A stretch of 64,000 nt of DNA from Ypsolopha sequella (taxonomy: Eukaryota; Arthropoda; Insecta; Lepidoptera; Ypsolophidae): positions 186,001 through 250,000 of the forward strand of contig OW203991.1 in the NCBI GenBank assembly GCA_934047225.1. The letters run 5' to 3'. Of this stretch, positions 32,481 to 44,165 are shown piece by piece. Position 1 is the first letter of the stretch; each line of letters starts with the position of its first letter. The position numbers and the translations under genes are program-made. Under the pieces are notes generated by a model. The model searched no databases. It was given only the letters and a program-made list of their open reading frames with translations, and had not been told where the DNA came from.

Positions 32481-34920
32481 TAGTCTGTTGGCACACATAC
32501 ACAAACATACCCTCACACAAGCACACACCCAAGAAGATAATATCTAAGATTTCAGTACCTTTGTTTGTAACAAAATATTTGAAACTTGTATTCATTTCGT
32601 GTTCAGTCGGTCGGAGCACGAGGTGGTCGATACAACAAAGGACATGAATTCAGACGAAACGAGGGTTCCGTGAACCGACCTGAACCATTCTTCAATACGT
32701 CCCTTTGTCAGACGGAACTGAGGAACGATTGTGTTTCGTGTATGAAGACAAGTATCGCCTGGTATTGTTGCTGCGTCCTGGAACTGAGACCTGGCTGCGT
32801 GTTTCCTTTTCCGTATTCAATAGAAGGCTGTATAACCGTGAAACCTGCACGGGTTCTTTAAACCAATTCCCTTTTCAATCTGGTGTTCAATACGAGGCAT
32901 GCGTCCTTCAATAGCGCACGGGTTTCTAATCAAATTTTGCATTAATTAAGCGCTACATATCCGTGTTTGTTTCAGGGCATTTTGAGAAAGAAAACTCAAA
33001 CAGTCTTTCAACTTTATAATAGTACATACTAAACTTTTAACAAAAAATAACAACCGACTTCAAATTTAATAATAACTTTATTTCCAACGGCACTAAAAAG
33101 ATAGAAATAATTACATGAACTGACCGATATCTTTTATTTACACAAAACCTACAAATACTAAAAAAAAAAAAATGTTTTTGTGGTTAAAATCCAATTAAAT
33201 TACAATGTTATTTAGTTAATAATTGCTACACCAGTTGGTAAAATCACACTGGCACAACTTACTTGTATTACAAATATTTTGTTATTTTGTATAATTTAAG
33301 ATCTTTACAACCTGTTATTTATTGCAATAAATAAATGTAAAATACATAATCGTTTAAATATACAATTTTTTTTTTGGAGTCGTTCCCAAGCCAAGTTCTA
33401 AAACGGTCACAAATGTAGCAGATTGTTTAAAGAAACAAAATAATACTTTAGTAACATTAAAACCTACCTATAAAATAAAAGTTACCTAATGTCCTTCTTT
33501 TTCACAATCTGTCCTCCCGTCCTCCTTCACCTATCAATTGTCCTCCTTTTACAAATGTTGCACTTACCATACCGACACCCTCACGACACCACCACACGGT
33601 ACGGTTCATTCTCCATTTCTCTCGCTTGGAGTTGCGGTATCGCTGTCACATTCACCCATTGTATTTGCGCTGCACGCATAACCACACATGTTAAACTGGC
33701 AAGACATACAAATATCAGATTGTATAAGTACAAATGTAACAAATAGAACGTGAAACAATATTTGTAACGTTTTAATTAAGTATGTCCTCCTTTTTTTACT
33801 TAGTAGCACTGATTTTTTCACTGTTTTCATTTTTCCATCTTTGTATATTATACTTCAATGCATGGCCGAATAAAACATAGTATGTTCCTTCTTAAACATA
33901 AGCTTACTACACTTTGAACACTGCCAACATGATAGCATATATATACATTTTTGTATGAGTGCGAATGAATAAGCACGAGAGCTTGTACTGCGACACTGAT
34001 ACCCAAGGTGACGTCATCTTATGTGCTTGCCTTTTATGTCATTATTTCATGATAAGGAAAATAGTTTTATGTGTTTACAAAATAATTATATTATTTATAA
34101 CATTGATAAGTATTTTTTGTTGTTGAAATTAAACATAAACAAATGTAATTTTGATGTTTTGCTCATCTTTGTGGTCAGATTTGCAGAAGTTGTGTGAAAC
34201 GTTTGGGTAAAAATAAGCGCATAAAAATACTGGCAATATCTAATGGCATTTTTTACAGTTGTTGTCATCCTTGTTGCACGAGAGTAACTTTAATAGTTTG
34301 TTTCATTCTACACAGAGATTCCCAAAGGTTGAAGCGAGTTTCGCTAAATAATTAATGATAATCATAGGAAGCAAACAAAAGTCGGTTGTTCGATCCGTAA
34401 TTGTAAAAATCGCGCTCAAAAGGCGGAATAATTAGAGTTTTTTCTTTTTTGTCTTCGCTATTGTGGCCCAAAAGCCAGCATCAGAAATTGTAAGTCCTAC
34501 TTACCCCATTTATCCAATATATTTGTATATTTACTTACATCGTTTTCTAAAAAACGTGTCCGAAGATTTTTATAATTTTTAAAATGTGTATTTTTGGGTA
34601 TCCATTTTCCAAATGGGTACGTATGATTTGATAAAATCGATAAAGTGCGAGTCTCACATGCTACCTAGTTATTTATTTCTGAGGACATGAACATTTTCAT
34701 GATTCCCGACTTTTTAAAGTTTGATAACCGTCCATAGCGTGATGACGTATGCTTAGGCCGCCCAGTTGGAACACAAAACCTCCACAAATCAGCAAGGAAC
34801 ATACAATCAATATAATCTATGCATACAACATCCAACCTTGTACCTTGTTTTATTAGCGAGCCGACACTTGCGTCGAAGCTAATGAGTTCGACTAAAACAA
34901 CGAGTTGGACTACCTTTTAG
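32481..34920. other. No gene recognised; AT-rich DNA
   Basis: 32500-32530 is CA-rich. 33032-33065 carries 'aaacttttaacaaaaaataa' and 'caaccgacttcaaa', a single end of the foldback family at 25803 and 53422. Short frames (32586-32914, 33489-33830) show no recognisable protein. Confidence 0.4.
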
Positions 34921-35136
34921 CGGTGATTTAATAAATAAAGAGAAGTGGGGGGGCCGCTTCGCAACAAAAATAAAGAGAAGTGGGGGGGGGGGGGCCGCTA
35001 CTCAACAAAAATACCGTTCCGTATCGTGGATAAAATATTGAATGTTGTCATTTTGTTTTCGTAAATTACTCAACCGCTATATTTTCGTAAATTACTCAAC
35101 CGCTATATTTTCGTAAATTACTCAACCGCTATATTT
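34921..35136. repeat. Short tandem duplications
   Basis: Two copies of 'aaataaagagaagtgggg' plus a G-run and 'ccgct' (34934-35005), then three copies of a 26-bp unit 'tcgtaaattactcaaccgct' plus 'atattt' at 35059, 35085 and 35111. Confidence 0.8.
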
Positions 35137-36830
35137 TTCCTGTAATCTTTACGTAAGCACATAGTATCATGATTAATTCATACTCGTATTTTTCGGTCTA
35201 CCAGTTTTGGAAACCCTTATTGGGGGACATATATTATTTTTATGGTTTTTCGAGAATTTCTTGAAATAGATGCAAGTAAATAAAGATAAGCTATACATTT
35301 TTACAATCAGCTCTTTAATACCCATATTGTTTTTTATATTATATTTTTTACTTATTTATTTTACTTTTGTTTATTTCTCATTTGTGTTAATTTTTTTAAT
35401 AATCGCTATAGTTTTCCTGTGATTGGCCAGTTATGACTTATAATCGAATCTTTTTCCATATTTTTCGATCCACCAGTTTCAGAGATAAGGGGGGAGGTAT
35501 ACATAAGTTTTAAGGTTTTTTAAAGATTTCTCGAAACCAGTGCCAGTTAATATAGTTAAAGTGTATATTTTACAATCAACTTTTTAATATCTACAATTTG
35601 ATTCCCATATTGTATTTTTAGAATAATATTTTTTATTTTTCTCACTTTTTTATTTTGAACAATTTCAAATTTTTCATATTTTTTTTACACCGTCATAATT
35701 TGGGCAAATTAATGCTATTTTTATGCTAAATTTCATGTACTTATCTTTAACGGTGCTACAGTTATGATGCTGTGACATACGGACGGACGGATAACGGAGT
35801 CTCACCGTAAGGTTCCTTTTTAACCTTTTAGGTAGATTTTTATTTAGAACTTCCTGACCGGTTTCGCCTTTATGGCATTATCGAAGGAATTATTATAAGA
35901 TCTCAATTACACAATAAATAATTTCCATCAGTCAGTACGATAGCAGCATGCATGACGTCACAGCGTCCCGTGACGTCTTGAAGACTCACTACCTACTCGT
36001 ACACTTAAAAAGAAACCGGCCAAGTGCGAGTCAGACTCGCGTAGGCAGGGCTCCGTATTGTGGATGATAAATTTAATTTTGTAATATTTTTCGTGAATTT
36101 CTCAACCGTTTTATTGTTCCTATAATCTTTACGTAAACACATATTACCATGATTTTTTTCATATTTTTCGATCCTCCAGTTTTGGTGATAAGCCAATGGG
36201 CACTTGGTTCTCCATACATTTTTTTTACACCACAGACCTTTAATGTTCATGAAAAAATTTCAGTGGTCAAGTTTAATATTTTAATTTCTTTTTCCTGGAA
36301 AAACCGTTTTTGAAAAACAGTGAAATAAGTTTAATAGGAAAACTCATAAAAAAAAATACCAAGAATAAAAAAAGCGAAAGTTCCTTCTGTTTTACAAATG
36401 AAATTTAAAAAAAGAACTAAGGGTAGCAAATACTAGAAATTACATATAAGTTTAAAAATCTCGAAAACCATACGACATTCGTTAGACCTAAGTTGTGTTA
36501 TTCTGACAGGGCATGGTCGCAGCTATCTATGGTTTTCGTTTGAAGCACTACTTACTGGACGCCCTGTATATTTACAATCAGCTTTTTAATGCCTCCAATT
36601 TATATCCATATTGTAATTTTATAAAATAATTTTTTTTAATTATTTTACTTTTTTATATTTCTCATTTGTGCTCAATTTTTTTTAATTCTTATAATTTTCC
36701 TGTAATTAGTCAGTTATGTATGATTTGTAATCGACATTTTTTTCATATTTTTCGGTCTACCAGTTTCGGAGACAAGGGAAGGGATAATATTTATTTTATT
36801 CTGTTTTTTAGTATTTGTTGTTATAGCGGC
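35137..36830 (-). repeat. Several copies of the 'gggttccgta' dispersed repeat
   Basis: 35140-35860 and 36010-36830 carry the same phrases as 2480-2890 and 4430-5215 ('ctgtaatctttacgtaa', 'ccaccagtttcagagat', 'ggacggataacggagtctca', and 'accggccaagtgcgagtc' at 36016). They lie in tandem with internal deletions. No coding content. Confidence 0.55.
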
Positions 36831-36831
36831 A

Positions 36832-37560
36832 ACAAAATTCAAAATTCAAAAAGTTTATTTTGCAAAGTAGGTATATGTAATACACGTTTCACAAGTCAAA
36901 TTTTAATCTTATAAAAATATATGTAATAAAATAATAAATGTACATGAACTACTTAGATTAAATGTTTATTTAATTTATGTAGCAATATATATATACGATT
37001 AAAATTATAGGTAAAATATTATTATACAAGGTGAAATCCAATCAACCGCCCGAACCCATACCGGAGACCCGGCCAGGGACCAGGAACAAGGTTCAATGAT
37101 CACCAACCGAGCCCCCAGCACGAATCCAGGCTACCGACCAAATCCCATCCTATATACTACATAGTAATAGGTTACATATATAAATACATGCCTACCTCCG
37201 CCCATTCGATTAGTCTTGCTAAGAAGAACGGGCAAGAAACTTGGCAAGATCATGTCTTTTTTTTAACATAAACTTAAACTATACATTGAATTACTTATAC
37301 TCGTATCTACTTTAACCAAGGGATAAGAAAATACAAGACAGCAGGAATTCAGGTTAATGAAAAAAGAAAAACATATATATCTTTGCCTACCTGTCTCATA
37401 TAGTCTATTTCCTTTTACAGTCTGTAATTAATTAATGTTAACTCTTAAGAGGAATCAAAAGTTAGGAAATTATATTAATTAATTAAATTATTACCTACTA
37501 TCATTAAAATCAGTATCACTATAACACCATGCTTCACCATCATCCAAATCAAAACAGAAA
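36832..37560 (-). mobile_element. LINE 3'-region family, copy A
   Basis: Read on the minus strand, it ends with AATAAA and a (GAATTT)n tail ('ttgcaaaataaactttttga', 36835-36860). It contains the conserved segment complementary to 'accataccggagacc' / 'accaaccgagcccccagcac' (37065-37125). Copy B is 45190-45444 plus 50439-50965, copy C is 60915-61440. Non-coding 3' region only. Confidence 0.6.
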
Positions 37561-37989
37561 TACAAAATCTGTGAAAACTGTCTAGCTATCACGGTTCATG
37601 AGATACAGCCTGGTGACAGACGGACAGACGGACGGACAAAGGAGTCTTAGTAATAGGGTTCCGTTGGTTACCCTTTGGGTACGGAACCCTAAAAATAATG
37701 GTAATATGTGCTTACGTTAAGATTATAGCGGTTGAGAAATTACAAAACTAAAATGACAAAATTCTCAAAACTGGCGAATTACGGAACAAACATAACCGTT
37801 TTTAGGGTTCCGTACCTAAAAGGTACAAAAGGAACATTTATAGTGAGACTCCGTTGTCCGTCCGTACGTCCGTATGTCATTCAAAATATTTCCAAAACAA
37901 AAGTGACAAATAAAAAATATTATCCTAAAAATACAATATGGGTATCAAATTGTAGATATTAAAAAGTTAAATGTAAAAATTTATACTTT
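37561..37989 (+). repeat. Dispersed repeat fragments
   Basis: 'agggttccgttggttaccct', 'gggtacggaaccctaaaaat' and 'gagactccgttgtccgtccg' mark two adjacent partial copies of the family at 4430-5215, ending in 'atgggtatcaaattgtag'. Confidence 0.5.
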
Positions 37990-38852
37990 TACTATATTTA
38001 GTAAAAGTTCTGAAAAAGAAAAGAACATTAATACAACAAAAAATAACAAAAGGAAGAAAAAAAGGGTACAACAGATAGAAGTCGAAGTTTTGAAAACAAA
38101 AATGGTGATACAAATATAAATCCTAATGATTCCGGTGACAATGCTACCTCAATAGATGAAACTTTAGTTGTAAACATGCCCAAGAACACAAGTTCACAAG
38201 AGAATGGAAGGCCACAAAGGGACATCCACCTTCCTACATGGACGAAGGATTATATGCTTTACCAGACAGATCTATCAGAGACCATTAAAGAATCTTACCT
38301 GTTCAACGAATACGAAAGTGACGAATATTGGCATGATTCTATAAAGACCGAAATACGAGCACACGTCAAGAACGGTACATGGAAAATAGTCAGAAAAAAC
38401 AAAAATGTGAAAGATTGACTTATTAATTATATTGATATACTTAGATAGACTTCAAGATTGTTCTGAAAAATAAAACTGGACCGGAAAACAGCATAATGAA
38501 GAAAGCCAGACTTTGTAAAACGGGGATTTATGCAGAGACCAGGCGTAGACTATAATTAATGGTTAAACAAACTTACCTTTGTGACGTTTGACCATAATTA
38601 TACGAGACGTTACATCCGAAGAGATTTATATTCACTAGGTAGTACACTGTTCGATGTACTAGGCATCACACAATATTCAGAGCAAGAAGTTTAAGAATTC
38701 AAACACTGATTTGGCTTCTCCCTCCTTGCAGCGCCCTCTATTGTCCCGCGCTCTGCTGTCATTATTTCAGAGTAAGTAGTCATTTTGTATTTCGCAAAAA
38801 AAATATTTGGGTAACTTTTTATAGAAAAGTATAGGGGATATGGGAGGGTTCC

Positions 38853-38971
38853 TAAATCTCTTCGGATGTAACGTCTCGTATAATTATGGTCAAACGTCAC
38901 AAAGGTAAGTTTGTTTAACCATTAATTATACTTCGCCGTTACATCCGAAGAGATTTATATTCACTAGGTAG
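38853..38971 (-). repeat. Internal complementary region (ICR) of DIRS copy 1
   Basis: 38853-38924 (72 bp) is the reverse complement of the left end 38557-38628. 38925-38971 (47 bp) is the reverse complement of the right end 43505-43551. The junction ('ccatta' to 'attatac') records the joined ends. In DIRS1 biology the ICR is used to complete the ends of the circular replication intermediate. Confidence 0.93.
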
Positions 38972-39138
38972 ATGTTTAGCGCCTTTGCGAAATAGGAAAA
39001 AACGCTTTCAAACACAGATTATTAGAAGAACCACTTTGTATTCAAGATAAATAAACTATAGACCATAAAAGTTATTAAATCTTTGCAATATAATTCCGAT
39101 CTCTTAACTTATTATAGTTTTTCTTAGTTAATTAACAA

Positions 39139-39763
39139 TCAAAAACGGCCTCCGCAAAAGCCTCTTGTTAGAAATAGATTTGTTATATTGTTAGAGATAA
39201 CGGGACGACTATAGAACTTTGCGAAGACCAGTGAACTGTCAGTCCAGCCTGCGGATTTTTTTACTACATCTATAGACACCCCTCTACGACGAGCTGCCAA
39301 AGTAGAGGCATGACGAGTACTATGAGCGGAGAAGACTTCCACGTCAATACCACTCTCACGCATAGTATTTTTGATCCACCTACTAATTGTCGACGGAGTA
39401 GCATTATGTATAGGCTTCATAGTAATAAAAAAAAAGACGGTTCGTATTAGAATCTGTCCTTAGACTTTTTGTGATCTCGTGGTATGACAAAAGTGCTTTT
39501 GCCGGACATAACTCTGGCCTATTACTAAAGTAAGGTAGAATAATCCGAGGTATTTGACGATCGGAATCTGAGGTTTTAATTAAATCATTAACAACAATTT
39601 CTATATTAATATGAGTAATTTTAATATTCGCTAATGTAATAAGGGACAACTTCTGGACTCGTTGTCCAGTGGACAATGCGATCAGAGTTGCGGTCTTTTT
39701 AGTAATTTGATCTAAAGGAAGATCCTCGTTTGGAAAAAAAATTGTGACGTGATCTAGAATCAA
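39139..39763 (-). pseudogene. DIRS tyrosine recombinase (YR), one frameshift
   Basis: 39404-39763 encodes the first catalytic-Arg region (LIALSTGQRVQKLSLI), and 39139-39420 the second half with the H-x-x-R box (SAHSTRHAS), the following KSAGWTDSSLVFAKFYSRP helix and the Tyr in KFYSRP as the likely nucleophile. The halves overlap in different frames at a 9-nt homopolymer (about 39427-39435; RLFF). One base removed or slipped there would join them. Copy 2 has the same break. The enzyme would carry out DNA integration in place of a DDE integrase. Confidence 0.85.
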
Positions 39764-40010
39764 AACTACGGTCCCAGATACTCTGGTATTTTGGAAAGCA
39801 TGGGCGTGATCGAAAAAACTCCCTTAATAAATCTAATAACATTATTATTTTCACTAAAGTCTTTTCCATATATTAGAGCTAGTCCGAAGTAAATTAGTTA
39901 TTCGCACGCTAATGTTAAAAATAAAGGATACCACGGCTGGCTCGGCCAGTAGGGAACAACAATTATACCTTTGGCTTCATCATTTACTACTTTACGTAGG
40001 CATTTCAATA

Positions 40011-40636
40011 TTAGCGAGAAAAGTGGAAATGCGTACAAAATTCGTGTGGATCTCTCTTCCACGATATATAAGTATTACATTTAGTATTCAAACGCGAGGC
40101 AAATAAATCTATATCGGGTTGTCTGAATTTCTTTACAATTCTATCGAATGCAGTCTCTGCGAGACTCCATTCGGTGTCAATGTTAGAGCGTCTGGACTCT
40201 TTATCAGCTTCAACATTCTCTTTGGATTTAATATAGGAGGCAAAAATGTGGAGTCGACGTCTTTCACACCACTGCCATATATCGAAGTTAATATTATTTA
40301 AATAATCATGATGTACGCCGCCCATCTATTAATATAAGAAATCGCTACCATGTTGTCTATACGTAATAATATTTCTTTGTTATTTAATTTACTGGCGAAG
40401 CATTGAAGTCCTATGAAGGCGGCTTTTAATTCTAAAAAGTTAATGTGGTATTTGGTTTCCGTAGTATCCCAAAAACCATTTGTTTGCTCCCCATTACACA
40501 TTATTCCCCATCCAGTCAAATTTGCGTCTGAGAAAATCTCGAGGGGGTATTGCCCGTGACGTATTGGATTTTTGGCTTGCATAATATTCTGTCTCGACCA
40601 TTCAAAATCAGAACCTAGACTCTTACCTAACACCAT
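40011..40636 (-). pseudogene. DIRS RNase H region
   Basis: 40298-40636 encodes IFSDANLTGWGIMCN (first RNase H Asp), INFLELKAAFIGLQCF (Glu) and LLRIDNMVAISYINR (Asp), the usual order of the RNase H acidic residues. 40011-40325 follows in an overlapping frame with HIFASYIKSKENVEADKESR (last Asp) and the DIRS-typical tail DIDLFASRLNTKC. A frame change occurs at about 40300-40325. Confidence 0.82.
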
Positions 40637-40822
40637 CTTTTGATCATAGTTATCATTACAATTCCTTAATGCTTAAGAACTTTTCTCGTTCAAAGATTTT
40701 TGTGTAAAGCCAACTGTAAGCCAAGCCTTGGCAAGCCGAAGTAAGAGTTCCTAAGAATTTTGCAAACTCTGATGAAAATAGTTTTCTTTTGAGAAATATT
40801 ATTAACGAGCTGTAAATTATTA

Positions 40823-41669
40823 TTATTTTTTTTTTTTTTTTTTACCTTTACTTAGAGGTAAGCCTAAGCTCATTTCGATTGAATCAAGTTCGAATCCCAG
40901 ATACAAGCAGGTCTGATTCGGTTTCATCTGGCTTTTTTCATTGCTAATAATGAAACCTAAGTATTTTAGTAATTTTGCTGTCTCAGCGACGCAATTAAGG
41001 CAGTTCTCATAATTATTATCCAGGCAGAGTATATCATCCAAAGAAATTACTAAAACCAGACCCCTAGCTCTAAGGTAAGATATGACTGGCTTTAGTAACT
41101 TATATAGGGGGTTGAGCAGAGTCCGAAGGGAAGGCACTGAAATTCGTAGGTCTGATCAAATTTGAACCGTAAGAACTTTCTAGACGATACATCTACAGAA
41201 AATTAAAAAGTAAGCGTCCTTCAAGTCTGGTTTGGCAATAAAAAACGATGGAGATATAAGTTTGGAAGCTGTCCTTATATTCTCCATCTTGAAATGTTGG
41301 GGCTCAATAAACCGGTTCAAGTTTTTTAGGTTTAATATAAATCTAAAACTGCCATCTCTTTTTGGTGTAAGAAAAAATCTGGATAGATATATTATACTGA
41401 CACTGGGTATCAGGGCAAGGAACTATAGCACCAATCTGACATAACTTACTTATCTCTACATATAAATTTTTCTTTTCAATTTCAGAATATTCCGAATTAG
41501 TCGGTTCTGCAACTTGAAAGACAGGATAGTTAAAGGCAATTTTATAGCCACTTAAAATTTGAAGAATAACTGGATCATTTGTGATACACTTCCAGTTATT
41601 AACAAAATGTTTAAGTCTGCCTGCATGGCTAATTACCTCTAGTGAGTCTTGTTCGTCAATTTGGGGCAA
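40823..41669 (-). pseudogene. DIRS reverse transcriptase
   Basis: 41343-41669 gives the N-terminal part (LKHFVNNWKCITNDPVILQIL, then GYKIAFNYPVFQ and CQIGAIVPC). The RT fingers follow in broken frames between 41137 and 41343 (DGSFRFILNLKNLNRF, HFKMENIRTA, DLKDAYFL). 40823-41137 gives the palm-thumb: LNPLYKLLKPVISYLRARG and VISLDDILCL (catalytic Asp pair, SLDD here), then KYLGFIISNEKSQ and YLGFELDS. The frame ends in an 18-nt homopolymer (KKKKKK); copy 2 has 17 nt there and its frame stays open 44 residues longer. Confidence 0.85.
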
Positions 41670-42647
41670 ATCTTCGATGAGGTGTGGGGTCGATCGAATG
41701 CTTGTCCCGGTCTCCGGAATATCTGGATGTTGCTGCGGTTTCTGCTGCCACCCTGCCTGCCTCCGCGATGGGATTGACGGGGCGGCGCTCTCCAGATTCC
41801 CGACTGAGGTCTAAATATCTTTGAAGGACCTGCTTCTCGGTTCCCCGGCTTCTTTACTTGCAAACCAGATTTTTCCGCTATTTTGGAGGCCTTTGTTTTG
41901 TCACCGAGACTTTCACCGAAGAGGGAGATATCCCTCTTTACCTCTTGTACTATGTTAAGGATTTTTTTTATCTAGCAAAGGTGTTATCAACTTGCGTCTA
42001 TTTAAAGTATTTTCGAAATGTAGATCTAGTAGCACCTGATTGATATCCGATATTTTTTTTTTTTTTTTTTTTTATATGACTAATTCTCTCAATATCTCCA
42101 CCAATGAAAAGCGATGTCAGGTTCGTTAGGCCGGCTATGCCTACACCTAACTGTTGCTGCGCTTTCTCCAGACGTTCGTCTCTATTCCTAGCAGATTCTG
42201 TCAGTACTGCTGAAATCTCTGGGTTTAGTTTCGAAGCCTTGACGAGTGTGAAATTTTTGGGTATCAGTACCTTGTCAGTTACCTCTTGCTTCAACTCCTT
42301 ATCCAACCCTTCGGTCAATATACGTCCCCAACGTTCAGAGACTTCCTGCTGGATTTTTGGTCAGAGTTCTTCATGCTTCCCTTTAGGATCGCCCAGTGCC
42401 TTCAAAATATCGGTTGGTGGGGTGTGGGGGGGGGGTCGGCCGACGCTTCACCTGTCATATTGACTTCGGCATTTGCTATAGATTTCGACTGAAGTTCAGA
42501 CTGTTCAGGAATCACCACAGTTGATCTCATATATCGATGATTATGGTTGTCTTCATAATCGGAGTATTGCATTGCGTGACTTGAGTCTAGAGTCCTTGAC
42601 CTAGTCTCCCAGTTTTTTGTAAGAATGATGTTACTGGTCATGATCAC
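41639..42647 (-). pseudogene. DIRS Gag-like region
   Basis: Starting near 42647, frames encode a Ser/Glu/His-rich N-terminus. After a break at a G-run (42421-42436) they encode the block DKELKQEVTDKVLIPKNFTL through ARNRDERLEKAQQQLGVGIAG (42318-42100), a poly-Lys homopolymer (about 42051-42073), and then a basic GNREAGPSK...RGGRQGGSRN stretch (41863-41700) leading into the RT frame. This matches the position and basic character of DIRS Gag proteins, which vary widely in sequence. Confidence 0.65.
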
Positions 42648-44165
42648 GCCATGACACGGGCTTGGAGCACTCTGATAGGGATTGTGATCACGTCACAATA
42701 CAATATAATATATAGTTTCGTCAACTATGATCTCGCCATAGTACTCAGAAAAAAAATATTAACACGGCTTTGACTGTGATCTCGTCACAGTACTATACCC
42801 GTGAAAGCTGTTTTAGTATCTAGGCAAGATGTACTATGATGCACATAAGAAACTCAACATCTCAGTATCATTGGAATAAAAATCATAGTTTATTTATTTA
42901 ATATAGTTGCGACTATAATCTCGTTATAGTACTAGATATGCAACGTTTTGTAACCCTTTTTGTTGTATGCTTATGTCTGGTACAAATACAAGTAAAGGTG
43001 GGTAAATGGAAATCATTTTCCCACGGAAGGAACCAAAACATAAAAACATGTTTCAATTTACCAAATTGCGCGATCTAAAGACCTTCCAGGGATATATCCA
43101 CGTTTAATTTTTATCGTAGCTATATGTTCCAATGTTATTTGTATGCTATGAAATAGAAAAAACTAACCTTCATCGCTCCAACTGTTCTCCGAAGAATAGC
43201 TGCTTTTTCTCAATCGTTTTTCGAGACGTTTTATTTTCCACCGTATGTAATCTCGATCCTCGTTGTGTTTTCCTTTCCCCATGCTAATAAACACCACACA
43301 ATCACAAATTATATGTATAAACTACTTTTCCAATGATCGGAAGAAAAAAAATACGATGTTGTGATGCCCGCACAAAGAAAGCGAATGACAGCAGAGCGCG
43401 GGACAATAGAGGGCGCTGCAAGGAGGGAGAAGCCAAATCAGTGTTTGAATTCTTAAACTTCTTGCTCTGAATATTGTGTGATGCCTAGTACATCGAACAG
43501 TGTACTACCTAGTGAATATAAATCTCTTCGGATGTAACGGCGAAGTATAATAAAACTTACGCTCTCGTGGCTTTACTAAGCTCAATTAGATCTGTTTTCA
43601 GAATAGCAGAAGAAGAAGGCCTAGATCTAAACCAAAATAAATGGACGTGACTACGGCTTATCTAAATGGGGAACTAGAAGAAAATATAACAATGAAATAC
43701 CCAAACTACCTAGAAGAATGTTGAACAGAAATATTGATTGAAGAAAGCGAAAAAGACGATCTGACCATGAGTAAAACAAGACATTAAGTAAGCTGAAAGA
43801 TATAAAAAATATAGATAGCGAAAAAGTATGCCTACTGAAAAGGGCTCAAGGAGGCAGGGAGACAGTGGTACCAGAAATTCGACACAAAACTGAATAGGAT
43901 TTGTGGCATCAAACTATGATCCATGAGTTAACATTCTGGCGAAAGGAGGAGTCAAGATAATCCTTGCCATCTATGTCGACGATTTGCTGATTGCCTGCTC
44001 AACGTGTCCTAAGAAGCTCAAGGAGATAAAGGACCTGCTAAACAAGAAATTTGAACTAAAGGATCTGGAAAGACCAGAACGTCTAATTGGAATAGATGTG
44101 ACTTATACAAAGAATGGAATCAAATTGAGCCAGGTCTTACACTATTTGACGGACGTGACTGATAA

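Larger units (their letters stand above)
38557..43551 (-). mobile_element. DIRS-type tyrosine-recombinase retrotransposon, copy 1 (4995 bp)
   Basis: Full-length element. Minus-strand order is Gag-like, RT, RNase H and tyrosine recombinase. Inverted terminal repeats of 156 bp (38608-38763 and 43384-43539) lie inside non-identical outermost ends (51 bp and 12 bp). An internal complementary region at 38853-38971 joins the reverse complements of both ends exactly at 38924/38925. That structure is diagnostic of DIRS elements. No target duplication is seen, as expected for recombinase-mediated insertion. Nearly identical to copy 2. Confidence 0.95.
37990..44165 (+). pseudogene. Ty1/copia Pol (RT) relic, split by DIRS copy 1
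   Basis: Left part 38140-38556 encodes a Ser/Asn-rich linker, then LPTWTKDYMLYQTDLSETIK, a W...I..E...H..NGTW.IV pattern and, in other frames, KNKTGPENSIMKKARLC and QRPGVDYN. Right part 43552-44165 continues KTYALVALLSSIRSVFRIA, then MDVTTAYLNGELEENI, ILAIYVDDLLIACST (catalytic YVDD), KKFELKDLERPERLIGI and DVTYTKNGIKLSQ. This is the copia RT domain in correct order. Joining 38556 to 43552 keeps frame (D-Y-N-K-T-Y), so the 4995-bp DIRS insert interrupts it precisely. Stops and frameshifts elsewhere show it was already decayed. Confidence 0.85.

Noticed and set aside
33489..33830. Overlapping frames on both strands
   Set aside because: No domain, no splice signals, low-complexity residues; treated as chance.
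39912..42492. Plus-strand frames across the DIRS elements
   Set aside because: They run antisense to the RT, RNase H, recombinase and Gag frames and show no motifs of their own.
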